A stretch of 39,944 nt of DNA from Acidobacteriota bacterium. GTDB lineage: Bacteria; Acidobacteriota; Terriglobia; UBA7540. This document shows positions 23,875-32,923 of this stretch, piece by piece. The translations under genes were made by a program, and so were the position numbers. The notes under the pieces are model-generated. The model worked only from the letters and a program-made list of their open reading frames with translations. It made no database searches and was not told where the DNA came from. The stretch covers positions 1 to 39,944 of the forward strand of contig CADDZE010000036.1 in the NCBI GenBank assembly GCA_902812465.1. Direction: 5' to 3'. Position 1 is the stretch's first letter; the number at the start of each line of letters is the position of its first letter.

Positions 23875-24339
23875 ATGAGACTCGACGCTGTTCAAGCCGC
23901 CTCCGAGTTAAGCGGCGGGGGGCGTGTTGCGGTTTCTGAGCAACCCGTGCCCCCCGCCCAGGAGGTCCTGGTCCGCCCGCGGCATGTTTCCCCGGCTCGC
24001 GTCCCGGCCGACGTGCGTCAGGCCACGGGGGCCGGAACGCCAGCGCCGGCTGAGGACGCTGTCCAAGCTCGAGACCGTGTCGAGTTGTCCCAGCCTAAGT
24101 TGCCCGTCGAACGCAACATCGTTTACAAGGTCGACCAAGTCAGCCACGAGCTCTATTTTCAGATCGTAGACAGCCGGTCGGGAAAAGTCGTTTCGCAAGT
24201 CCCGCCGGAAGCGGTGCTGGCGGAGGAACGCCACATCACCCAGCTCCTCGACAACCTGCAGAAGGTGCGGGAGCAAGAACAGCAACAGAACCATTCAGCA
24301 GCCAAGCCGCGGACGGAGCGGTCAGGGAACAGGAGCTAG
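23875..24339 (+). CDS. flaG: FlaG family protein
   Basis: A 154-residue protein whose C-terminal part carries the FlaG signature: VERNIVYKVDQVSHELYFQI, VDSRSGKVVSQVPPEAVL, then a charged helix (HITQLLDNLQKVREQEQQQN). The first 75 residues are a variable Pro/Ala-rich segment. FlaG proteins influence filament length; the mechanism is not well defined. It lies between flagellin and fliD, the usual FlaG place, and ends two bases before the fliD start. No strong ribosome site is seen at the ATG. Confidence 0.92.
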   Translation: MRLDAVQAASELSGGGRVAVSEQPVPPAQEVLVRPRHVSPARVPADVRQATGAGTPAPAEDAVQARDRVELSQPKLPVERNIVYKVDQVSHELYFQIVDSRSGKVVSQVPPEAVLAEERHITQLLDNLQKVREQEQQQNHSAAKPRTERSGNRS

Positions 24340-24341
24340 GT

Positions 24342-25712
24342 GTGGGTAGCGGCGGATTCGGAGTCAATCTCAACACGGCGGGCACGGGTCTGGGAACGGG
24401 CATCGATGTGCAGAGCACCGTCCAGCAACTCGTGCAGGCGCTGCGGGCTCCCGAGCAGCCCCTGCTGCAGCAGCAGAGCCTTTTCACCTCGCAAGCTTCC
24501 GCGCTCAACAACATCACCGGCCTGCTGAACTCGCTCCAGGAAGCGGTCCAATCGTTGCAGGACCCAGCCGGTCCACTGGCGGCGCGCCTTGCCACCTCCT
24601 CCAATGAGAACGTGCTGAGGGCGTCAGCGGCGCCGGGAACGGCACTGGGGAGCCACACCATCGTCGTTAACTCCCTGGCTACCACCTCGTCCTATTACAG
24701 CGGGGCGCTGGCCACCGGCGACACCACCTTCGGCACGGGCCAGTTCACCCTGCAGGTGGGTTCCAACGCGCCGGTGGTGATCAACGTCGACAACACGAAC
24801 AACACTCTGAACTCGCTGGCCAGCTCCATCAACAGCCAGAATCTCGGCGTGACGGCCAGTGTCCTCACCGATGTTACTGGAGCACGCCTCTCCCTTGTCA
24901 GCAATACGAGCGGAGCCGCGGGCGACCTCACCATTTCGGGCAACACCACGGGCCTGAGCCTGACCAAGGGTGTGACTGGCGTGAACGCCTCTTTGACGGT
25001 CGACGGCGTCAACATTCAGAGTGCCAGCAACACGGTGAAGGGCGCCATCCCGGGCGTCACCCTGAATCTCATCGGGACGTCGTCGGCGCCCGTCACGCTG
25101 GCGATTACGCCGGATACGAATCAGGCGGCGAACGCCATCAACAGCTTCGTCTCCGCCTACAACGCCGTCGCGCAGGCCATCAACTCGCAGTTCACCTACA
25201 CGCCGGGCACCACCAATCAGCCGCCGCTGTTCGCCGATTCGACGCTGGCGGGGGTGCAGCTGAGTCTGGCCAACGATGTGAATTTTTCCCTTAGTGGCAA
25301 CGGGGGCATCACTAACCTTGCGTCCCTGGGCGTCAACCTGCAGCAAGACGGTACCCTGTCCGTGGACAGCAGCGCCCTCAACGCCGCCCTGAACAACAGC
25401 TACGCTAACGTTCAGGCCTTCTTTCAGCAGAGCGGCCCACAGGGCGGATTTGCAACCCATTTCGCCAACGACCTGGCGGCTCAAACCGATCCCACGCGCG
25501 GCCCGCTGTTTATCGATCTGCAAGGCGTCAACTCCAGCAAGACTGCCGTTGCCGACGAGATCAACAACTTCGAGGCGCAGATCGCGCAGCAGCAGCAAGC
25601 GCTCCTGGTCGAGTACAGCCAGGTCAACGCAACGCTGCAAACGCTGCCGCTGTTGCTCGAGCAAATTCAGAGCCAGCTGAGCGGGCTCGGCCAGGTTACT
25701 TCTTCACGCTGA
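24342..25712 (+). CDS. fliD: Flagellar filament cap protein FliD
   Basis: FliD forms the cap on the growing filament and helps fold flagellin. The 456-residue protein starts with GTG at 24342, two bases after flaG, with AGGAG upstream. The N-terminal FliD domain reads GTGIDVQSTVQQLVQALRAP, the central domain repeats beta-rich blocks (GSHTIVVNSLATTSSYYSGA, NTLNSLASSINSQNLGVTAS), and the C-terminal FliD domain reads AINSFVSAYNAVAQAINSQF, ADSTLAGVQLSLAN and SLGVNLQQDGTLSVDSSALN, ending in a coiled coil (EINNFEAQIAQQQQALLVEY). The chain is rich in Asn, Ser and Thr. Length is typical. Confidence 0.96.
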   Translation: MGSGGFGVNLNTAGTGLGTGIDVQSTVQQLVQALRAPEQPLLQQQSLFTSQASALNNITGLLNSLQEAVQSLQDPAGPLAARLATSSNENVLRASAAPGTALGSHTIVVNSLATTSSYYSGALATGDTTFGTGQFTLQVGSNAPVVINVDNTNNTLNSLASSINSQNLGVTASVLTDVTGARLSLVSNTSGAAGDLTISGNTTGLSLTKGVTGVNASLTVDGVNIQSASNTVKGAIPGVTLNLIGTSSAPVTLAITPDTNQAANAINSFVSAYNAVAQAINSQFTYTPGTTNQPPLFADSTLAGVQLSLANDVNFSLSGNGGITNLASLGVNLQQDGTLSVDSSALNAALNNSYANVQAFFQQSGPQGGFATHFANDLAAQTDPTRGPLFIDLQGVNSSKTAVADEINNFEAQIAQQQQALLVEYSQVNATLQTLPLLLEQIQSQLSGLGQVTSSR

Positions 25713-25756
25713 GGACTCGGATTGCCTGCGCCTCCGACGCATAACAAGCTGCGGCG

Positions 25757-26194
25757 ATGAAGACGAATCCTGCCCAAACCTACCGCGTGCTATCGGCGCA
25801 AAGTTCGAACCCGGTCGGCATCGTCGTGCAAGCATACGACCAGATCCTGATGGCCATCTACGCCGCCATACGCGCCATCGAGCAACGCGATATTGAAACC
25901 AAGACGGCTGAGCTCAACCGCGCGCTGGCGCTGATGGCCCACCTGCAAGGCGCCCTGGACTTCGAGCGGGGCGGCAAGGTGGCCAAAAACCTCGAAACGT
26001 TCTATATCGTCCAGCGGGGCCAGATTCTGGCGGCCAGCGCCCAACTCTCCACCGAGTTGCTGCGCTCGGTCGCTGAGGCTTTTCGTTCGATGCGCGAGGC
26101 TTGGGAAGAAGTGGAGCGTTCCGTCAGCGTAGCGGTTGCTTCCACCCGGCCTTCGCCATCGCCGTCCGTGGAGCCCGCCGGCTGGCAAGCCTGA
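25757..26194 (+). CDS. fliS: Flagellin export chaperone FliS
   Basis: A 145-residue helical chaperone that keeps flagellin unpolymerised until export. Conserved FliS pieces are YRVLSAQSSNPVGIVVQAYD, ILMAIYAAIRAIEQRDIETK, AHLQGALDFERGGKVAKNLE and TFYIVQRGQILAAS. The last 25 residues are a Ser/Pro tail not typical of the family. This 3' end overlaps the hybrid kinase gene on the other strand by 71 bases (26124-26194). Last gene of the flagellin-flaG-fliD-fliS run, 44 bases after fliD. Confidence 0.95.
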   Translation: MKTNPAQTYRVLSAQSSNPVGIVVQAYDQILMAIYAAIRAIEQRDIETKTAELNRALALMAHLQGALDFERGGKVAKNLETFYIVQRGQILAASAQLSTELLRSVAEAFRSMREAWEEVERSVSVAVASTRPSPSPSVEPAGWQA

Positions 26195-27398
26195 CACCAC
26201 GGCGTCGATGTACGGCTGCGCCTGGCTCGCGGGCTCCTCCCTCGAGCGCCAGCATCCGCTCCACACAACTCACCAGCTCGCTAGGCCTGAACGGCTTAGG
26301 CAGAAAAACGTATGAGTCCCCGGGCGTGGCGGGCGGGGCATAGCCCGACATCAACAAAACTTTCAGCTGAGGCTGCCTGCGCCTCAGGCGCCGCGCCAAA
26401 GTAGATCCGCTTCCATCGGGGAGCGCAAGGTCCGCCACCAGCAGGTCAACGCGGGCGCCGCGACCCGAGGCAAGCTTCAGCGCCTGGATGCCACCCCGGG
26501 CTTCGATTACCTCGTAGCCTTGCCCCCGCAGGATTTTGGAGGTTACTTCCCGAAGCCTTGCATTGTCTTCCACCACCAGAACCGTACCGCGCCCGGGGGC
26601 CAGGGCTTTGACGCTGCTCAAGGCGGATTCCTGGCTGGCATTCTGCCGCCCGTCCGCTGCGCAGCGCCACCGGATCCTGAAGGTGGTGCCATGTCCGGGC
26701 TGGCTTTCGAGCGCCAGCGTGGCCCGGTTGCGCTCTACCAGTTCCTTGACCACCACTAGCCCGATGCCGGTGCCCGCGCCCGGCAACTTGGTGCTGAATC
26801 CTGCCTCGAAGGCGCGGCGGCGTGTTGTCCCGCCCATCCCGCATCCTGTGTCAGTGATAGCCAGCTCGGCGTAATCCTGGCCACTCGGCGCCTGCGAGGA
26901 CAGGTTCGCGGGCGCAGGGCGGCGGATGCCTGAGGGATGCGACCTGCGGTGGCGGACGGTTAACGTCAGCGTGCCGCCCTGCGGCATGGCATCGCGCGCG
27001 TTCAGCGCTAGATTCAAGATTACGCGGGCAACATCGGTTGGATCCGCGGCGATCCAGGCCGGTCGCCGCGGAAGGCGGCTAATCACTCGCACCTGATGGC
27101 CGAGCATCGGTGTAAGGATCCCTGCCATTCGCTCAACCAGGCGGTTCAGCTCGACGGGCTGGCGAACGTGGCTGCTCTCGAACTGGGCGGTCCGCCTTGC
27201 CAAAGAGCTCGCTATTTCGCCGGCTGCCTGCAGACTACGGAGCAGCGGCTGCAGGCGCGCATCGCCCGCGAACTTGCGCAGCGTGAATTCACAACTCCCC
27301 AACATGGCTGACAGGAGGTTGTTCAGGTCGTGGATGAGCCCTTCGAGGTCGGAGAAGCGGTCAGGCACCCGGGAGTTGGGGGAAGCTCGCCGCGCCAT
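26124..27398 (-). CDS. Soluble hybrid histidine kinase with C-terminal receiver
   Basis: A 424-residue protein with no membrane segment or sensory domain. The H-box is LEGLIHDLNNLLSAMLG, of the HDxNN type found in many hybrid kinases. The ATPase part has ILNLALNARDAMPQGG (N-box), ITDTGCGM (G1) and GAGTGIGLVVVKELVE (G2). After a short linker comes a receiver (VLVVEDNARLREVTSKILRG, LLVADLALPDGSGSTL, FLPKPFRPSEL). The chain then continues about 40 residues into an Arg-rich tail (RRGVRLASRRAPRTAMAKAG) that is the antisense of the fliS 3' end. Input would have to come from a partner protein. Function unknown; adjacency to fliS makes a link to motility possible but unproven. Confidence 0.88.
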   Translation of the reverse strand: MARRASPNSRVPDRFSDLEGLIHDLNNLLSAMLGSCEFTLRKFAGDARLQPLLRSLQAAGEIASSLARRTAQFESSHVRQPVELNRLVERMAGILTPMLGHQVRVISRLPRRPAWIAADPTDVARVILNLALNARDAMPQGGTLTLTVRHRRSHPSGIRRPAPANLSSQAPSGQDYAELAITDTGCGMGGTTRRRAFEAGFSTKLPGAGTGIGLVVVKELVERNRATLALESQPGHGTTFRIRWRCAADGRQNASQESALSSVKALAPGRGTVLVVEDNARLREVTSKILRGQGYEVIEARGGIQALKLASGRGARVDLLVADLALPDGSGSTLARRLRRRQPQLKVLLMSGYAPPATPGDSYVFLPKPFRPSELVSCVERMLALEGGAREPGAAVHRRRGVRLASRRAPRTAMAKAGWKQPLR

Positions 27399-27494
27399 TT
27401 ACTGATGAGTATACAAGGCCGGCAAGCTGGGTGGCAAGGGAGGATCCTCCTCCCGCGGTCCCTGGTCAGCAAACGAGAAGCCTCGCGCCGCGTC

Positions 27495-28397
27495 TTACAG
27501 CGCCTGAGCGATCGCGGCGCTCAGCTCCTGCCCGGATACGAAGCCGACCCAGTGATGCAGGATCCTTCCCTGCCGGTCGATCAAAAAGAGGGTGGGGAAG
27601 ATCGAGATTTTGCCGAAGGCATCGTCGCTCTCCTTGGTCCAGGCGACGATGGGAAAGTGAATGCCAGTCTTGCGCGCATAGCGAAGGCGGTCAGCATCCG
27701 TGTAATTAAGACCGAGCAGATTATCGGCATTGGCACCCACCATCACCAGCCCGCGACCAGCGAACTGCTGATCGAGACGCACCAGCTGCGGGGCTTCCTT
27801 CATGCAAGGCGGGCAGCCGGTGAACCACACGTAGAGCAGAACGACCTTGCCGCGCAGCGTGGCCGAATCGACGACGTTTCCCTCCAGCGATTTCAGCTTA
27901 AACTCCGGCGCCGGCTTGCCCTCCCAGCCTGCGAGCTGATGCTCGACGGCCTGCCCGAACTGGGGATCAGCGCGAATCGCTGCCACGTCCACATGAGTCA
28001 CCTCGCCGGTGCGCGGGTCGCGCGTTAAAAAGTGCGGAACGCGCGGATCGGCCTCCATCACGCGCAGCAGCACGTCCGCCGCCCCTGCGGCATGCAGGTC
28101 AAACTGCTGTTCAATCTCGCGCAGGCTAGGCGGCTTGCCGAACTTCTCTTGGTACTGGGCGAGGAATAGCGGGATGCGGAAGAAAGCGTTGTAGAGCTTA
28201 TTGAGCTCCTGATGCTCTTCTGGGGTGGTGAAGACGTTGTTATAGAGTTGAGTCACGATCAGCGGCTGGCCAGGGTGGACGTGCTCGCGGAGGTAATTCA
28301 GGATGCGCGCCTCGACATCCGGCTGCGCAACCAGAAGCACGCTGGCCAGGAAGAGAATCGTCCACGTGGGGAGAAGAATTCGCGTAATGGGCTGCAT
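27495..28397 (-). CDS. Exported TlpA/ResA-like thioredoxin-fold protein with extra N-terminal domain
   Basis: A 300-residue protein starting MQPITRILLPTWTILFLASV, a signal peptide or anchor. Residues about 28-155 form a helical domain that I do not recognise (YLREHVHPGQPLIVTQLYNN, FRIPLFLAQYQEKFGKPPSL). Residues about 160-300 are a redoxin domain: GKPAPEFKLKSLEGNVVD, then WFTGCPPCMKEAPQL with the C195-P-P-C198 pair, and KISIFPTLFLIDRQGRILHH with the cis-proline. It should act in the cell envelope as a thiol-disulphide reductase or peroxidase-like protein. A longer frame reaches 28667 but overlaps the esterase gene and lacks homology. It is last in a run of three exported proteins. Confidence 0.86.
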   Translation of the reverse strand: MQPITRILLPTWTILFLASVLLVAQPDVEARILNYLREHVHPGQPLIVTQLYNNVFTTPEEHQELNKLYNAFFRIPLFLAQYQEKFGKPPSLREIEQQFDLHAAGAADVLLRVMEADPRVPHFLTRDPRTGEVTHVDVAAIRADPQFGQAVEHQLAGWEGKPAPEFKLKSLEGNVVDSATLRGKVVLLYVWFTGCPPCMKEAPQLVRLDQQFAGRGLVMVGANADNLLGLNYTDADRLRYARKTGIHFPIVAWTKESDDAFGKISIFPTLFLIDRQGRILHHWVGFVSGQELSAAIAQAL

Positions 28398-28443
28398 AGT
28401 GATTTTGAAAACTGCCGGGGCTGCGACCGCGGCGTGCCAGCGA

Positions 28444-29400
28444 TTAGCGGCTTTTCCGGGGCGGCTGAGGTGAATCGGCTGCCCTGCCGAGACCGAAGCA
28501 CTTCCATTCAAAAAGCAAGGCATATTGCATGTACTGATTGAGATAACTCCAGCCGTGATCGCCGGGCCGCAGTACGAATTCGTGGGGAAAGCCGTTGGCG
28601 CTGAGGATGCGGTCGAGCATTTCATTGCCTTCTTGAAAGCCGTAACGGTCATGATCCCCAACATCAAAATAGAGCTTCAGACCGCTGAACTTTTGGGTGT
28701 GAGAGGCCAGGGTCAGCGGGTTGTTGGCTTCGAAGTAGGCTTCGTTCAAGGGGAAGCCGAAAGGTTCCTGGAGCACGCGGGCATAGAACCCCCACCGTCC
28801 CTCGCTCGGGAGGGGATTGGGAAACTTGGGGATCAGTGCCGCACTCTGCGCACTGACTGAGCCAAACACGTCCGCATGCTTCATGGCCAGGTGCAAGGCC
28901 CCAAACCCGCCCATCGAGGTACCGCTGATGCCGCGTTCGGCCGCTGCTGGGAGTGTGCGGTAGGTCTTGTCGATGGTGGGAACGAACTCCTGAATGAAGA
29001 AGTCCTCGTAACGCTTGCGCCCGTCGTAGGAGTTGATGTAGAAGGTGTGGTCGCCGTCCGGCATCACCACCAGGAACTCCCCGAGCTTCCCTTGGGCCAA
29101 CAGATTGTCGAGGATTTCTTTGCCCCCTTTGTCCACCCAGCTTCGCTCATTCTCAAAGAGGCCGTGCAGGTAATAGAGGGTGGGGTAGCGGCGGTTCGGG
29201 GACGAGGTGTAGTCTGCCGGAAGGGCCACACAATAGTCCACTGGCTGCCCAAGAATCGAGCTGTTCACCGACGCACAGTCAACCTTGGTAGGACCCAGGC
29301 GGTTCGCCTGCACGGGAAACGACGGTAACGCGACAGCGAGGGCGGCCGCGGCGGCGAGACTGGCAGGCAGGTGGATCCATTGTGACAGGGATCGCTGCAT
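28444..29400 (-). CDS. Exported alpha/beta-hydrolase, esterase D / mycolyltransferase-like
   Basis: A 318-residue secreted serine hydrolase. The signal peptide is about residues 1-32 (LAAAAALAVALPSFPVQA). The catalytic triad is readable: Ser162 in GISGTSMGGFGALHLA, Asp near 249-251 in LYFDVGDHDRYGF, and His282 in RPGDHGWSYLNQY. PTLYYLHGLFENERSWVDKG provides the oxyanion region. Such proteins cleave ester bonds of sugars, feruloyl groups or lipids; the substrate cannot be read from sequence. It is 46 bases upstream of the thioredoxin-like gene and starts two bases after the small hypothetical gene, so the three are probably co-transcribed. Confidence 0.88.
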   Translation of the reverse strand: MQRSLSQWIHLPASLAAAAALAVALPSFPVQANRLGPTKVDCASVNSSILGQPVDYCVALPADYTSSPNRRYPTLYYLHGLFENERSWVDKGGKEILDNLLAQGKLGEFLVVMPDGDHTFYINSYDGRKRYEDFFIQEFVPTIDKTYRTLPAAAERGISGTSMGGFGALHLAMKHADVFGSVSAQSAALIPKFPNPLPSEGRWGFYARVLQEPFGFPLNEAYFEANNPLTLASHTQKFSGLKLYFDVGDHDRYGFQEGNEMLDRILSANGFPHEFVLRPGDHGWSYLNQYMQYALLFEWKCFGLGRAADSPQPPRKSR

Positions 29401-29402
29401 AG

Positions 29403-29918
29403 CTATTGAGGCGTGGGACTCGAGGCGTGCGAGCGATCCACCCCCACGTATACGGACGTTTTGCCGCTCTTCGAGGTTACGCCTACTGCGCCGCCCGCCT
29501 GCCGGGTGCTGGAACCAGCGGCTCCCGCCATGCCGTAGACCTTGCCATGGACCTTTGCCGGCTTGCTCTTGCTATCTGGGCCCGCTGCCGTTACACCGCC
29601 GGCGACGTCTGCGGCACGAAACTCACTTACGGTGTCGCCTGCGAGGGGTAGATTGCTGCCTTTCACCTCCTGGCCTTGGGACAGATCGTGAGCCGCCTTT
29701 TGGGCGATCGTGGCCGTGCTCACGTGACCTACGTCCTCGAGCTTGACCTTCGCCGCAGCGCCATGCTGCTTGGCCTCTGGCGGCGAATGCGGCTGTTTCT
29801 GTGAGTCCTTCGGGGTTGCGGCTGGCTGGTTCTGCCTGGCGAATGCTGCCGGCGTGATCGAGAGGCGTAACAGGAAGAAGGCGGCGCCCCACCCGTTGAG
29901 TCTGCCGCTGCGCTTCAT
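29403..29918 (-). CDS. Small exported hypothetical protein
   Basis: A 171-residue protein I do not recognise. It begins with a signal peptide (MKRSGRLNGWGAAFFLLRLS to about residue 28, ITPAAFARQ), followed by a disordered Pro/Gln/Lys stretch (QNQPAATPKDSQKQPHSPPE) and a Gly/Ala/Lys/Thr-rich C-terminal half (KVHGKVYGMAGAAGSSTRQA, VGVTSKSGKTSVYVGVDRSH). The frame opens with TTG at 29930, but ATG at 29918 has GAGAAGAG just upstream. It is first in the minus-strand run ahead of the esterase (two-base gap) and the thioredoxin-like gene. Codon use looks like its neighbours. A tethered linker or surface protein is possible. Confidence 0.7.
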   Translation of the reverse strand: MKRSGRLNGWGAAFFLLRLSITPAAFARQNQPAATPKDSQKQPHSPPEAKQHGAAAKVKLEDVGHVSTATIAQKAAHDLSQGQEVKGSNLPLAGDTVSEFRAADVAGGVTAAGPDSKSKPAKVHGKVYGMAGAAGSSTRQAGGAVGVTSKSGKTSVYVGVDRSHASSPTPQ

Positions 29919-30364
29919 AACTCTTCTCAACTTCGGCCTTTCCAGTTTACCCCCTCGGCGCCGGTCGCCCCAGCAATACAGATGCGGACAGGCCCCATTC
30001 TTACCCGAACGGGGAGGCGGGTCAAGGGATCAAGCCGGCGAAGACCGCTGCAGAAGCCCGATCGTCTGGCGTGTGCTGAAAACGCCGACCCTGTATTTTC
30101 AATCGCTTATCCGGTTCGTTTTGTCAAATTACTATTTCGCCTGCACGTCGGCCCGTGGCGCCGTTGACCCCGGTATACAAGGTTTACAAGCTAGACCGGT
30201 CTGACAGAGCTGACGAAGTGGACAAAGGCGCCCTCGTTTGGGTTCGGCCGACCCCGTCTGCTCGCCGGTGTGTTCCACGCTGAGGCGCACTTGAGGAGCG
30301 CCCTTGGACAAACCGCTGGATCCCGGCTTATTCTGGAGGGCAAACGTCTGTTGGAGGCCATGCC
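29919..30364. other. Divergent intergenic region upstream of the phosphoketolase gene
   Basis: These 446 bases between divergent genes hold no convincing protein frame. The middle part (30085-30140) is AT-richer than its surroundings and could hold promoters for either side. One candidate promoter for phosphoketolase lies at 30305-30334. No tRNA or riboswitch pattern is seen. Confidence 0.45.
30305..30334 (+). promoter_or_regulatory. Candidate promoter of the phosphoketolase gene
   Basis: TGGACA (five of six -35 positions) and TATTCT (four of six -10 positions) are separated by 18 bases. Transcription would start near 30341, a leader of only about 24 bases that still includes the GGAGG ribosome site at about 30353. 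Weak without supporting data. Confidence 0.3.
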
Positions 30365-32764
30365 ATGTCCAGTCCTGAATCCGCCGCGACGGCAACCGGG
30401 AAGATCGTCCTTTCTCAGCAGCCGCTCTCCCCCGAGGAGTTGCAGAAGACGAATGCTTACTGGCGCGCGGCGAACTACCTTTCGGTAGGCCAGATCTATC
30501 TGCTGGACAACCCCCTACTGCGTGAACCACTCCGGGTTGAGCACGTGAAGCCCCGCCTGTTGGGCCACTGGGGCACCACACCCGGGCTCAACCTCATCTA
30601 TGTCCACCTGAACCGGCTCATCAAGAAGTACGACCTCAACGTGATCTTCATCACCGGTCCGGGCCATGGTGGTCCCGCGTTAGTGGCCAACACGTATCTG
30701 GAAGGCACCTACTCGGAGGTTTATCCGAACGTCTCCCAAGATGTTGAAGGCTTGAAGCGGCTTTTCAAGCAGTTTTCCTTTCCGGGTGGGATTCCCAGCC
30801 ACGCTGCGCCGGAGACGCCGGGTTCCATCCACGAAGGGGGCGAACTCGGCTATGCCTTAGCGCACGCGTGCGGTGCCGCGTTTGATAATCCGGATCTGCT
30901 GGTCTGCTGTGTGGTTGGCGATGGCGAGGCAGAGACCGGTCCCCTGGCGGCCAGCTGGCACTCCAACAAGTTCCTGAACCCTGCCCGCGACGGTGCCGTG
31001 CTGCCCATCCTGCACCTGAACGGCTACAAGATCGCCGGCCCTACGGTACTTGCCCGGTTAGAGGCAGACGAGTTGCTTCGGCTATTCGAGGGCTACGGCT
31101 ATCGGCCTTACTTCGTCGAGGGCGATGACCCCGAGATGGTGCACCAGTTGATGGCGGGTACGCTGGAGGAGATCCTGGCCGAGATCCGGCGCATTCAGGA
31201 GGCGGCGCGCCGCGACGGGCAGGTGAAGCGCCCACAGTGGCCCCTGTTGATCCTGCGCACGCCCAAGGGATGGACGGGCCCAAAGGTGGTGGACGGCCAG
31301 CCAGTGGAGGGCACCTTCCGCTCCCACCAGGTTCCCCTAGCCGACCTGGCTAGCAAACCGGACCACCTCAAGATGCTTGAGGACTGGATGAAGAGCTACC
31401 GGCCGGAGGAGCTTTTCGATGCGAACGGGAAACTGAAGGCCGAGCTGGCGGAACTGGCGCCGCGCGGGGATCGCCGCATGGGCGCGAATCCTCACGCCAA
31501 CGGAGGCATCCTGCTGCGCGAACTGCGCATGCCGGATTTTCGCGATTACGCGGTAAGCGTCTCCAAGCGAGGGTCGGTGCGGGCGGAAGCTACGCGAGTC
31601 CTGGGCGAGTTCATTCGTGACGTGATGCGGCTGAACCCGAGCAACTTTCGCCTCTTCGGCCCCGATGAAACGTCGTCCAACCGTCTGCAGGCCGTGTTTG
31701 AAGTAGCCGACCGCATGTCGATGGCGCGCATTCTTCCCACGGATGATCACGTCTCGCACGATGGTCGGGTGATGGAAGTGCTCAGCGAGCACTTATGCCA
31801 AGGCTGGCTCGAAGGGTACTTGCTCACTGGCCGTCACGGTCTCTTCTCCTGCTACGAAGCCTTCATCCACATCGTCGACTCGATGTTCAATCAGCACGCC
31901 AAGTGGCTAAAGGCATGCCGCCATATTCCCTGGCGGCGCCCCATCGCCTCGCTCAACTACTTGCTGACCTCGCACGTCTGGCGGCAGGACCACAACGGCT
32001 TTAGCCACCAGGATCCCGGCTTCATCGATCACGTGGTGAATAAGAAGGCTGAAATCGTGCGAGTCTACCTTCCGCCCGACGCCAACACGCTGCTCTCGGT
32101 GGCCGACCACTGCCTGCGCAGCCGCAACTACGTGAACGTCATCGTGGCGGGCAAGCACCCGGAGTTGCAATGGCTGAGCATGCAGGAAGCCATCCGCCAC
32201 TGCACCAAAGGACTCGGCATTTGGGACTGGGCGAGCAACGACCAGGGTACGGAACCCGACGTGGTCATGGCCTGCTGCGGCGACGTGCCCACGCTGGAGA
32301 CGCTGGCCGCCGTGGACCTGCTACGGCAGCACCTGCCGGACCTCAGGGTACGGGTGGTGAATGTGGTCGACTTGATGACTTTGCAGCCCTCGACCGAGCA
32401 TCCCCACGGCCTCGCCGATAAGGAGTACGATGGCATCTTCACCGCGGACAAGCCGATCATCTTCGCCTTTCACGGCTACCCCTGGCTCATCCACCGGCTT
32501 GTCTACCGGCGGCGCAACCAGCGGCTTCACGTGCGGGGCTACAAGGAAGAGGGAACCGTGACCACCCCCTTTGACATGTGCGTGCTCAATGAGATCGACC
32601 GCTTCCACCTGGCCATCGACGTGCTCGATCGCGTCGAGCGCCTGCACAACGTGGTCGGCCACTTGCGCGAGATGCTTCGCAACAAACTGATCGACCATCG
32701 CAGCTGCATCACCCAGCACGGTGAGGACATGCCCGAAGTGAAAGACTGGGTGTGGCCGTATTAG
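30365..32764 (+). CDS. xfp: Phosphoketolase (xylulose-5-phosphate / fructose-6-phosphate)
   Basis: A 799-residue thiamine-diphosphate enzyme that splits xylulose 5-phosphate (and often fructose 6-phosphate) with inorganic phosphate into acetyl phosphate plus glyceraldehyde 3-phosphate or erythrose 4-phosphate, in the cytoplasm. Clear family segments are [60 protein letters not shown], the cofactor site [58 protein letters not shown] and the C-terminal [13 protein letters not shown]. Length is normal (790-825). The start ATG has GGAGG seven bases upstream. Acetate kinase follows in the same direction, giving a complete route to acetate and ATP. Confidence 0.97.
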   Translation: MSSPESAATATGKIVLSQQPLSPEELQKTNAYWRAANYLSVGQIYLLDNPLLREPLRVEHVKPRLLGHWGTTPGLNLIYVHLNRLIKKYDLNVIFITGPGHGGPALVANTYLEGTYSEVYPNVSQDVEGLKRLFKQFSFPGGIPSHAAPETPGSIHEGGELGYALAHACGAAFDNPDLLVCCVVGDGEAETGPLAASWHSNKFLNPARDGAVLPILHLNGYKIAGPTVLARLEADELLRLFEGYGYRPYFVEGDDPEMVHQLMAGTLEEILAEIRRIQEAARRDGQVKRPQWPLLILRTPKGWTGPKVVDGQPVEGTFRSHQVPLADLASKPDHLKMLEDWMKSYRPEELFDANGKLKAELAELAPRGDRRMGANPHANGGILLRELRMPDFRDYAVSVSKRGSVRAEATRVLGEFIRDVMRLNPSNFRLFGPDETSSNRLQAVFEVADRMSMARILPTDDHVSHDGRVMEVLSEHLCQGWLEGYLLTGRHGLFSCYEAFIHIVDSMFNQHAKWLKACRHIPWRRPIASLNYLLTSHVWRQDHNGFSHQDPGFIDHVVNKKAEIVRVYLPPDANTLLSVADHCLRSRNYVNVIVAGKHPELQWLSMQEAIRHCTKGLGIWDWASNDQGTEPDVVMACCGDVPTLETLAAVDLLRQHLPDLRVRVVNVVDLMTLQPSTEHPHGLADKEYDGIFTADKPIIFAFHGYPWLIHRLVYRRRNQRLHVRGYKEEGTVTTPFDMCVLNEIDRFHLAIDVLDRVERLHNVVGHLREMLRNKLIDHRSCITQHGEDMPEVKDWVWPY

Positions 32765-32825
32765 GGAGGTCGCGAACGGCCCGCTCTGCTTTCGGGGGCC
32801 AGTGCTGCACTTGCGGAGCCCTGGT

Positions 32826-32849
32826 GGCGCGCGCACGATGCGCCCCTAC
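32826..32849. repeat. Possible REP-like palindromic fragment
   Basis: GGCGC and GCGCC flank GCGCACGAT, and the adjoining CCCTACA completes a string that reads TGTAGGGGCGCATCGTGCGC on the minus strand. TAGGGGCGC-type palindromic strings recur as intergenic repeats in some bacterial genomes. Only one copy is visible in this window, so repeat status is not shown. Confidence 0.3.
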
Positions 32850-32923
32850 AAGGACACTCCCACGCTCTTTTCTTGCCGCAGGGTTGGCCTGCGGGTCGGC
32901 GTGAGCGCGTCCGCTTGCCTCGC

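Noticed and set aside
24624-25664. Long minus-strand frame (346 codons) inside fliD
   Set aside because: Arg/Val/Gly-rich translation without domain features; it is the complement of a clear FliD gene.
28398-28667. N-terminal extension of the thioredoxin-like protein
   Set aside because: It overlaps the esterase gene, and a good signal peptide begins at the ATG at 28397.
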